Positions 1 to 8,500 of a DNA stretch of 64,000 nt are shown here, in pieces; positions within the stretch are counted from its first letter, which is position 1; each line of letters begins with the position of its first letter. The notes under the pieces were generated by a model. It saw nothing but the letters and a program-made list of their open reading frames with translations, had not been told where the DNA came from and searched no databases. The DNA comes from JABDMD01 sp965203475 (GTDB lineage: Bacteria > Pseudomonadota > Gammaproteobacteria > UBA4575). Location: positions 1,736,001 through 1,800,000 of the forward strand of contig OZ241890.1 of NCBI GenBank assembly GCA_965203475.1, given 5' to 3'. The position numbers and the translations under genes are program-made.

Positions 1-567
1 TGACGCGATACTGATGTTGGCGTTGTCGTCATTTAAAATTGTATAAGTGTGCGTGCTTTGTGTACTGTTATCTTGGTCGGCATCGTTAATAGACAGACCA
101 GCAGATGGATTTGCGAGCGTTAACTCTATGGTCTCGTTTGCTTCAGGATCGGTATCGGCCGTAATTGACAAATTAATTGCAATCGCAGTAGGTGCTAAAT
201 AATTGCCCACCGGAATTGTAACAGTTGCTGTGTTGGTAAAATCCGTGCCCGCCGTAGCTGTGCCCCCAGTAACCGTTACATCAACACTTGCTGCAGCTGT
301 AACATTTCCGAGTACAAGTAAAGTTGGAAGATTCCCGCCAGAATCTTCGAGATCACTTGCGGCTGAAGTACTTAATTCAACGAGTAGACTTAGGGTATTG
401 CTATCGGTTGCATTATCATTTGTGTTATCTGTATCGGTAACACCAGCTGGTACGGAGATAGTAGCGGTGTTATTTAATGGGTTGGAAAAAACTGCTTCAG
501 CAGTAGCAGGATGAAATAAAACAAAAACTAAAAATGCATAGGCAACTACTGATACGTATTTGCGCAT
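1..567 (-). CDS. Secreted Calx-beta-type surface protein, N-terminal part
   Basis: An open frame of 189 codons runs on the minus strand from an ATG at 567 off the left edge of the window without a stop. It begins with a typical signal peptide: basic MRKY, a hydrophobic stretch, and a likely cleavage site near ATAEA. The rest is acidic and rich in Thr, Asn and Asp. The segment GTATAGTDFTNTATVTIPVG matches the Calx-beta repeat found in large calcium-binding adhesins and other exported proteins. The protein is probably exported and much longer than what is seen here. The total length, the number of repeats and any anchor lie outside the window, so the function stays open. Confidence 0.75.
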   Translation of the reverse strand, partial: MRKYVSVVAYAFLVFVLFHPATAEAVFSNPLNNTATISVPAGVTDTDNTNDNATDSNTLSLLVELSTSAASDLEDSGGNLPTLLVLGNVTAAASVDVTVTGGTATAGTDFTNTATVTIPVGNYLAPTAIAINLSITADTDPEANETIELTLANPSAGLSINDADQDNSTQSTHTYTILNDDNANISIAS

Positions 568-1077
568 CTTTTGAAATACTAATTTTTGCAGTGCACTAAA
601 CAGAGTTATTTCCTATAACTTTTGCGAGTAAATCCATTTCACGATTGAATAAGTGTTTGCTGGCAATAATCACTTTTCAATGGCGTATAGGTACTCAATG
701 CACTTAGCAGAGAACTAAGCTACAGAATTAATTCCTCAGCAAAGACAGTAGCTCAAATTGAGCTAAGACGACAGCTGTAATTTACTGAATTTTAAAACAA
801 ATACTTACACGCAACCCATCTAGATGGTGTGACCCTATACATAGATTTTAGAGGTTTAGAGCTAAAAAACTAAGGGTATACAGGACAGATTCCGACTTAA
901 CTGAGGTATTATTCGATCAAAGGTGAGTGGTATGGACTATGATATGTAGTTGATTTTAAAGAATAAATGGGAATTTATACCGAATAACACTTTAATCCTA
1001 TTGAACATTAAATTTTTATATAGTTTTCAATAAGTTATAAATATTCACGAATACACGGATTTGCAATTAAATTAAAC
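568..1077. other. Intergenic region without a recognisable gene
   Basis: About 510 bases of AT-rich DNA separate the start of the surface-protein gene from the 3' end of the peroxiredoxin-like gene. I see no open frame with coding character, no RNA gene and no clear terminator. The promoter of the surface-protein gene must lie in its left part. Confidence 0.5.
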
Positions 1078-1638
1078 TTATTCAGACTTCCACTTAATAT
1101 TGCAACCCATACTGGGCTTTTGATCTGGATTCACAGGCTGGTTTTTGAGCATTGCTTCCAGTGCTGAGCGAATATTTTGTCCTGTCACAGGAATATCATT
1201 TCCAGGTCTTGAATCATCCAACTGTCCACGGTAGACGCACTTCAGACCCTTATCGAAAATATAGAATTCGGGTGTACATGCAGCCTGATAAGCTTTTGCT
1301 ACTTCTTGCGATTCATCATATAAGTAGGGAAACACATAACCTTGCGAAACCGCTAGCTGTTTCATTTTATCTGGTGAATCATCTGGGTAGTGTTCAACAT
1401 CATTAGAGCTGATCGCAGCCATCGAAATTTGTTCTCCGTGAAAATCTTGGCCTAGCAGAGTAAGTTGATCCTGAATATGTTTAACAAATGGACAGTGATT
1501 GCAAATGAACATGATTACGGTAGCAATTTCTCCTTTAATCGCTTGCAATGAAATTGAATTACCTGAGACCGTATCCGGCAAACTAAATTCAGGGGCAATT
1601 GTACCCAGTGGGATCATTTGTGAAGCAGTTTCTACCAT
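1078..1638 (-). CDS. Thioredoxin-fold peroxiredoxin-like protein
   Basis: This 186-residue protein has the AhpC/TSA-type thioredoxin fold. It opens with PLGTIAPEFSLPD, typical of thioredoxin-family proteins, and carries the active-site region CNHCPFV, a CxxC motif at about residue 48. It belongs to the small thioredoxin-family proteins described as putative redoxins. A longer reading from 1704 is possible, but the extra 22 residues look unrelated, and the ATG at 1638 begins the conserved part. It is divergently arranged with metK and probably shares the 118-base intergenic region with it. The substrate is not evident. Confidence 0.75.
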   Translation of the reverse strand: MVETASQMIPLGTIAPEFSLPDTVSGNSISLQAIKGEIATVIMFICNHCPFVKHIQDQLTLLGQDFHGEQISMAAISSNDVEHYPDDSPDKMKQLAVSQGYVFPYLYDESQEVAKAYQAACTPEFYIFDKGLKCVYRGQLDDSRPGNDIPVTGQNIRSALEAMLKNQPVNPDQKPSMGCNIKWKSE

Positions 1639-1756
1639 AGTTATTAACTTTATGTATTTAACAATTTTAATGCGTACAATACCGCACTTTGTAATTACAA
1701 TCACATAATTTAAGTTAAGCTAAATACTCTAGCCGATTTGCACTAAGGAATTACTG

Positions 1757-2914
1757 ATGCCAACCACCCGTGTTTTCACTTCCGAATCTGTATCTGAAGG
1801 TCATCCGGACAAGATGTGTGATCAAATTTCTGATTCAATTTTAGATACCATACTAAAACAAGATACAAATGCTCGTGTGGCTTGTGAGACTTTGGTTAAA
1901 ACAGGAATGGTAGTTTTAGCTGGAGAGATTACAACTACTGCACAAATTGAATACGAACAAGTTGTACGTAATGTCGTAAACGAAATTGGTTACGACAATT
2001 CTGATGTTGGATTTGACGGCCATAATTGTGCGGTAATTAATGCTTTAGGCAAACAATCTCCAGACATAGCACAGGGTGTAGATCGTGCATCTAAAGAAGA
2101 TCAAGGTGCCGGTGATCAAGGCATGATGTTTGGTTACGCTTCCAATGAAACCGATGTATTAATGCCTGCGCCGATTACTTACGCACATCGATTGGTACAA
2201 AAACAATCTAAAGTTCGAAGAGCCGGTGAATTATCTTGGCTACGTCCAGATGCTAAAAGTCAAATTACCTTTGTATATGAAGATGGCAAGCCAACTTGTA
2301 TCAATGCAGTTGTGCTTTCTACACAGCATGACCCTGATGTAACTCAAAAAGATTTACATGAAGCAGTCATGGAGCACATTATTAAACCTACCTTACCTGA
2401 AAAATGGTTAACCAATGAAACCAAGTATCACATTAACCCTACAGGGAAATTCGAAATTGGTGGCCCGGTTGGTGACTGTGGCTTAACTGGACGAAAAATA
2501 ATTGTGGATACTTACGGTGGTATGGCACGCCATGGAGGTGGAGCATTTTCAGGAAAAGATCCATCTAAAGTGGACCGTTCTGCAGCCTATGCTGGACGCT
2601 ATGTAGCAAAAAATGTAGTTGCAGCTGGTTTAGCTGATCGTTGTGAAATCCAAATCTCATATGCAATCGGCATTGCACAACCCACTTCTGTTTCAATTGA
2701 TACATTTGGAACAGGATCGATAGAAGATTCTAAAATAGAAAAAATAGTGCAAAGTGTTTTTGATCTTCGCCCCTATGGGATAGTTACCATGCTGGATTTA
2801 TTGCACCCTATCTATCAATCCACTGCATCTTATGGACATTTTGGTCGCGATGAAGATAGTTTTCATTGGGAACGAACTGATAAAATAGATGAATTAAAAA
2901 ATCTTGCATCGTAA
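1757..2914 (+). CDS. metK: S-adenosylmethionine synthetase
   Basis: MetK makes S-adenosylmethionine from methionine and ATP in the cytoplasm. The 385-residue length is normal. The N-terminal SEGHPDK motif, the GAGDQG ATP-binding motif near residue 115 and the GGGAFSGKDPSKVDRS loop near residue 260 are all present. An AAGGAA ribosome site lies just before the ATG. The next gene, ahcY, follows after 34 bases, so the two probably form one unit that makes S-adenosylmethionine and recycles its product. I saw no S-adenosylmethionine or S-adenosylhomocysteine riboswitch upstream. Confidence 0.97.
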   Translation: MPTTRVFTSESVSEGHPDKMCDQISDSILDTILKQDTNARVACETLVKTGMVVLAGEITTTAQIEYEQVVRNVVNEIGYDNSDVGFDGHNCAVINALGKQSPDIAQGVDRASKEDQGAGDQGMMFGYASNETDVLMPAPITYAHRLVQKQSKVRRAGELSWLRPDAKSQITFVYEDGKPTCINAVVLSTQHDPDVTQKDLHEAVMEHIIKPTLPEKWLTNETKYHINPTGKFEIGGPVGDCGLTGRKIIVDTYGGMARHGGGAFSGKDPSKVDRSAAYAGRYVAKNVVAAGLADRCEIQISYAIGIAQPTSVSIDTFGTGSIEDSKIEKIVQSVFDLRPYGIVTMLDLLHPIYQSTASYGHFGRDEDSFHWERTDKIDELKNLAS

Positions 2915-2948
2915 TGTAAGAATTATTTGCTGAAGGAGCATTGCATCA

Positions 2949-4262
2949 ATGAGTATACAGCCCGCCAAAACTATGGAACCAGATTTTAAAGTTGCAGATA
3001 TTAAGTTAGCCGACTGGGGGCGCAAGGAAATCGCCATTGCGGAAACCGAAATGCCAGGCCTAATGGCGTTACGCGAAAAATATGGCAATGAAAAACCCTT
3101 ACGTGGCGCCAGGGTTGTTGGTTGTTTACATATGACAATTCAAACAGCAGTTCTCATTGAAACCTTAATAGAGCTAGGCGCAGAAATTCGCTGGTCATCT
3201 TGTAATATTTTTTCTACGCAAGATCATGCGGCTGCAGCTATTGCGGTACGTGGCATTCCAGTATTTGCCTGGAAAGGTGAAACAGAAGATGAATATGAAT
3301 GGTGCATCGAACAAACCATTCATGGACCTGATGGATGGACACCGAACATGATTTTGGATGATGGTGGTGATCTAACTAAAGTGATGCACGAAAAGTTTCC
3401 AGAATTACTAAAAGATGTTAAAGGCTTGTCGGAAGAAACAACAACGGGTGTACATCGATTACATGAGATGCAAAAAACAGGCGAACTCAAAGTACCCGCT
3501 TTCAATGTTAATGACTCAGTCACTAAATCCAAGTTTGATAATTTATATGGCTGTCGTGAATCTTTAGTAGACGGAATTAAACGTGCAACAGACGTAATGG
3601 TGGCCGGGAAAACGGCAGTGGTGTTTGGCTTTGGAGATGTGGGTAAAGGCAGTGCGCAATCTTTACGTAGTCTAGGCGCCAATGTATTAGTCACGGAAAT
3701 TGATCCAATTTGTGCACTACAAGCTTCAATGGCAGGGTATCGTGTGGTTCGAGTTGAGGATGTTGTTTCAGAAGTAGATATCTTCGTCACCGCAACAGGT
3801 AACTACAACGTGATTACACATGAACATTTGCAAGCAATGAAAGATCAAGCCATTGTTTGCAATATTGGTCACTTTGACAATGAAATTGATGTTGCAAGTT
3901 TAAAGCAGTATCAATGGGAGAATATTAAGCCTCAAGTCGATCATATAATTTTTCCTGATGGTAAAAGAATAATCTTGTTAGCTGAAGGACGCTTGGTAAA
4001 TCTAGGGTGTGCAACCGGTCACCCAAGTTTCGTTATGTCAAACTCATTTACAAACCAAGTGTTGGCGCAAATGGAATTATGGAAAAACTCTGCAAATTAT
4101 GAAAATAAAGTTTATGTGCTGCCTAAAACATTGGATGAAGAAGTCGCAAGACTGCATTTAGACAAAATTGGCGCCAAACTTACCCTGCTTTCTAAGGAGC
4201 AAGCTGATTATATTGGTGTAGATGTTGATGGACCATTTAAACCTGATTATTATCGGTATTAA
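2949..4262 (+). CDS. ahcY: Adenosylhomocysteinase
   Basis: This enzyme hydrolyses S-adenosylhomocysteine to homocysteine and adenosine, removing the inhibitory product of methyltransferases. The 437-residue protein shows the substrate-binding segment CNIFSTQDHAAAA, the NAD-binding glycine-rich loop VFGFGDVGKGSAQ near residue 220, and the conserved C-terminal PFKPDYYRY. A strong GAAGGAG ribosome site precedes the ATG. It follows metK closely and is followed by rsmE, a methyltransferase gene. Confidence 0.97.
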   Translation: MSIQPAKTMEPDFKVADIKLADWGRKEIAIAETEMPGLMALREKYGNEKPLRGARVVGCLHMTIQTAVLIETLIELGAEIRWSSCNIFSTQDHAAAAIAVRGIPVFAWKGETEDEYEWCIEQTIHGPDGWTPNMILDDGGDLTKVMHEKFPELLKDVKGLSEETTTGVHRLHEMQKTGELKVPAFNVNDSVTKSKFDNLYGCRESLVDGIKRATDVMVAGKTAVVFGFGDVGKGSAQSLRSLGANVLVTEIDPICALQASMAGYRVVRVEDVVSEVDIFVTATGNYNVITHEHLQAMKDQAIVCNIGHFDNEIDVASLKQYQWENIKPQVDHIIFPDGKRIILLAEGRLVNLGCATGHPSFVMSNSFTNQVLAQMELWKNSANYENKVYVLPKTLDEEVARLHLDKIGAKLTLLSKEQADYIGVDVDGPFKPDYYRY

Positions 4263-4298
4263 TTTAATGTTTAGTTGATAGTATTCTTTGCGTACCAA

Positions 4299-5018
4299 AT
4301 GCGAAGAATTCGGCTTTACATTCCCCAAGAACTCAACCTACAAACTGAACTTTTTATAGAAGATGAGCAACGTCATCATCTGGTGAATGTGCTGCGTGCC
4401 AACAAACATTCCAAGTTAATTTTATTTAATGGGAATGGCTTCGACTATGCCTGTGAAATTCAAGAATTTACTAAAAAACAGGTGCATGTAAAAATAATTA
4501 GCCAAACCAAAATAGTTAATGAATCAAAAATTAAAACAATGCTTTTGCTTGGAATCTCTAAAAATATTCACATGGACTATGCCATACAAAAGGCAGTTGA
4601 GGCAGGCGTATCAGAAATTCAACCAATCGCCACCCAACATACGGTTGCAAAGGTATCAAGTAACGATAAAAAATTGCATCATTGGAATAGAATTGTTGTT
4701 AATGCGTGCGAACAATGCGGAAGAGCCCAAATTCCAGTATTGCACTCTTACATAGATATTTCGTCACTTGAAAAATTGCATGAAAAAGAATGCGGTTTAC
4801 TATTTGATGCAGAATCTGATACATCTATTAAAAATGCAGAATTTCAGAATGAACAGCTGATTAAACTACTGGTTGGACCTGAAGGCGGATTTAGTAGTAG
4901 TGAGGTAAATGATTGTGAAGCTTTAGGTTATCAAAAAGTACACTTGGGTTCACATGTACTGCGCACGGAAACTGCAGCATTACTCGCAGTGCATAGCGTA
5001 CAATTACTCTGGGGCTAA
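4299..5018 (+). CDS. rsmE: 16S rRNA (uracil1498-N3)-methyltransferase
   Basis: RsmE methylates U1498 of 16S rRNA using S-adenosylmethionine. The 239-residue protein begins MRRIRLYIPQ, the usual start for the family. It ends with the SPOUT-knot signatures LLVGPEGGFSSSE and LGSHVLRTETAA, which bind the cofactor. An upstream TTG at 4275 would add eight residues, but the ATG at 4299 fits the family better. No strong ribosome site is visible, and the gene may be translated from the metK-ahcY transcript. Confidence 0.93.
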   Translation: MRRIRLYIPQELNLQTELFIEDEQRHHLVNVLRANKHSKLILFNGNGFDYACEIQEFTKKQVHVKIISQTKIVNESKIKTMLLLGISKNIHMDYAIQKAVEAGVSEIQPIATQHTVAKVSSNDKKLHHWNRIVVNACEQCGRAQIPVLHSYIDISSLEKLHEKECGLLFDAESDTSIKNAEFQNEQLIKLLVGPEGGFSSSEVNDCEALGYQKVHLGSHVLRTETAALLAVHSVQLLWG

Positions 5019-5033
5019 ATTATGCAAAATTAA

Positions 5034-5522
5034 TTATTCTGCACGAGATACGAGCATGGATTCCAAAATTTCGAAATTGGGTATTCCTAGTTCTTTACTA
5101 CCAATTTTCACATAGTGCGAAATAACTTCGGAATGTTTGCTAAGCATCCCTTCATGAGGTTGTAATGCTCGACTATCTAGAATAAGTGGTCGTGGCATAG
5201 ATTGAACTTCAATTGCATAATTTGGAAAGCATTCGGCATGATCCAGCACGTGGCAAATTACAGCGCGTTGATGCGTGGATCTAGCGTTACGTTGTTGGTT
5301 ACTGAGTTGTTCAAATGAAATTAAAGGCAACGCAATATCCTGCCAGGTAATGTCGCCTATCAGCCAATCATCATCTCCTTCATAGTTTGTCACATAAGGT
5401 TTGTAGACAACTTCTTTTACCAAACTCTTAGGTAACAAAATATCAAATCCATACAATGGCAAAAGCACGCAACTGAGCGTTGAGTAATTATTGTTGTCTA
5501 TGGATGGGTTTGCGAGTGACAT
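5034..5522 (-). CDS. chpC: CheW-like protein ChpC of the Pil-Chp system
   Basis: A 162-residue CheW-fold protein with the pattern LLPLYGFDILLPKSLVKEVV near residue 20 and ITWQDIALPLISFE near residue 62. CheW proteins couple chemoreceptors to the histidine kinase. It starts three bases from the end of chpA and is the last gene of the pilG-to-chpC operon, the place ChpC holds in Pseudomonas. It differs clearly from PilI at the other end of the operon, so the operon has two adaptors. Confidence 0.8.
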   Translation of the reverse strand: MSLANPSIDNNNYSTLSCVLLPLYGFDILLPKSLVKEVVYKPYVTNYEGDDDWLIGDITWQDIALPLISFEQLSNQQRNARSTHQRAVICHVLDHAECFPNYAIEVQSMPRPLILDSRALQPHEGMLSKHSEVISHYVKIGSKELGIPNFEILESMLVSRAE

Positions 5523-5524
5523 TT

Positions 5525-8500
5525 TTAGTGTAACACCGTTTTAATGTTTTCTAATAACTCAGCTTCGTTGTAAGGTTTTCCTAAGTACTTTTGAACACCA
5601 ATATCTAACGCTCGTTGTCTGTGCTTTTCCCCTGTTCGAGATGTAATCATAATAATCGGAATTTCTTGTAAGCGAGCATTGTTTTTCACATGTGTCGCTA
5701 ACTCGTAACCATCCATGCGAGGCATTTCTATATCTAAAAGAATTAACGTAGGTGTAAACTCTTGAAGTTTTTGCATCGCATCTACACCATCTTTAGCAGT
5801 TACTACGGCATAGTCATTTCGTTCTAAGAATCTGGTTGTAACCTTGCGAATAGTTATTGAATCATCCACCACCAGTATGGTTGACAATACTCCACTAGCG
5901 CTTTTCTCAGCTGACTGTGCAACAGACTTGAGATGCTCAAATGAATCTAGTCGAATTAAGCCCTGCATATCTAAAATTAGTACTACTTCTCCATCACCCA
6001 AGATGGTAGCACCAGAAACAGCAGGTAATCTGCTTAACTGAGAGGCTAATGGTTTAATCACAATTTCACGATTACCTAAAGTACTTTCTACATGTATCGC
6101 TAAACGCGAGTCACCTGAACGTACAAGTAAAACTGGGAACATTTTATCTGCGCCATCTAATTGCGGACTGCATACACCCAGCAAGCTTCCTAAATGATTT
6201 AATCGATATTCTTTATCCGCATAGTGATAGCTTGCACTTTTTTCTGCATATTTTTGTTTTAACTCGTGCGCTGATAATCGAACTACACCTTCAACGTTTA
6301 CCAATGGCACTGCAAAAATATCATTTCCACATCGAACCAATAATGCCTGCGTGATGGCTAATGTAATCGGGATTCGAATAATAAACGTTGTGCCTTGACC
6401 TAAAGCAGAATCGATTTGCAGTGAGCCACCTAATTGTTTTAATTCACTTGCAACGACGTCCATTCCCACACCACGTCCTGAGACTTGTGAAACGGTGCCA
6501 GCAGTACTAAATCCTGGCGTTAAAATTAAATTGATAAGTTCATGGTCTGGAAGTTCTTTATCTTCACTGATCAAACCTAATTCCAATCCTTTCTGTTTGA
6601 CTTTACTGGGTTCAATTCCAGCGCCATCATCGGTCACTTTGATTATGATCTCTGCACCTTCTCTTTTAACTTGAATAGAAACTTCACCTTCTTTGGCTTT
6701 ATTGACATGAACTCGTTGCCCTTGTTCTTCAATGCCATGAGAAATCGCATTTCGCAGCAAATGCTCAAGCGGCGCAACGATTCGATTTAAGATAGAACTA
6801 TCAATTTCAGTATCTGCACCGATAACTTTTAAATTCGCTTCTTTATTTAACTCTCGGGAAGTTTGTCTGATAATTCTTTGCATTCGTGGTACAAGCTGAT
6901 TAAACGGAACCATACGGGTGCGCATTAATCCTTCTTGTAAATCTGCACTGGTACGGCGCTGTTGGGCGAGCAACATATCTGATTCTCGCACTTGTTCGGA
7001 AAGAATCTCTTTGATACTCAATAAGTCATTCACACTCTCTGCCAAAGATCTTGATAATTGCTGAATATTTGAATAACGATCAAGCTCAAGTGGATCAAAA
7101 TCTTCTAAATCTGGCGATTCATGCGCATGCTGAGAAAGAATTTGTGTTTCAGTTTCAATCTCAAGGCTACGTAGCTGATCTCGCAATCGATCAACCACTT
7201 GTTCTAATTCTTTAATATTAACTGTATATTTATTTCCAACCTGTTCTAGACGTCCCTGAAAAATATTCACCTCACCAGCATTGTTCACTAGATTATCTAA
7301 AATATCAGATTGCAAACGTACTGATTGTTGTGCAGGTATATTTGCTTGTGACTTAGCAGGTTCATCCTTACCCACTACAGTTCGTAAAACCGGAATTTTT
7401 ACGACTTCTTTTTCTGTTTTTTCAGTTTCTTGAATTTCCGTTAAAACTTTTAATTCTTGCTGGGTTAAAGATTGTTCTTGAATACCTGTTGGCTCAACTT
7501 CAGTAATAATTCCTCGTAACGCATCCAATTCTGCAAGTAACTTTGTTGCAGGGTGAACTGGTTGGTGTGCCTGTGCATCGTCAACCATATCATTTAACGT
7601 ATCCAAACAACGTTGAATTACAGAAAATGTATTTTCATTGGCTTCAATATCTCCACCTGAAGTGGCAATGACAATCGATTCAACCGCATGGCTGAAATCG
7701 CCAATATTGGAGTATGCGGCCATACGTGCACTACCTTTTAAGGTGTGTAGCTGCCTTTGAAACTCTGCAATTGCATCCTGATCTTTTTTATTTGATATCC
7801 ACTTTTCTAAACATTCATTACAAGTCATTAAGAGGTCACTAGCTTCTTCTAAGAAAATTTCTACTAACTCAGCATCCTTGTCTTCGTATAAATCAATGTT
7901 TTCAGGAACTGCAAAAATAGCACTTTCAAGAACTGTTTTTTCTGCGGCATCTTCCGCGTCAATTTTATGTTCTGAATCCTGCTCTGAAACTTCCTCTTTT
8001 AATACAGGAATTTCAACAGCTTTGAATTGATTAATCTTTTCAAGTAATTCGTTATCCAATTTAGCTTTACGTGCATCATCACGATATTCGGTTACTACCG
8101 TTCTAAATATTTGCACCGCACTTTCAAAAGCTTCGAACTTCTCAGCTTCAATCTTCTGTCCTTGTACATTACACTCGATAAAATATTGCTCTAAAGCGGC
8201 TGCTAACTTTCCAATCGCATCAACATGTGCAGTTCGTGATGCTCCAAATAATGTATGTAGTGCCTGAATTAGGTCATCATTTACTTTTAATCTTTTAGTA
8301 TCACAACTTTTTTCAACCGCAGCTTCAAGAGTCTCAATATGTTGGGTGGCCTCAGACAGGTATATTTCATGTAACTCTGAATCAAATTCATCATCCTCTT
8401 CGGAGTCATCAGTAATACTTTCTTGCTCAGCAGTCTTTTTACTATTTTGTTCTTTTCGATTTTTTATATAGTTTTGTGCAACACTATATAGGCTAGATAA

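Noticed and set aside
203..514. Open frame of 103 codons on the plus strand
   Set aside because: It is antisense to the Calx-beta protein gene, which has a signal peptide and clear domain pattern, and it has no family resemblance or ribosome site.
1639..1756. Riboswitch upstream of metK-ahcY
   Set aside because: The 118 bases show no stem pattern of known S-adenosylmethionine or S-adenosylhomocysteine riboswitches.
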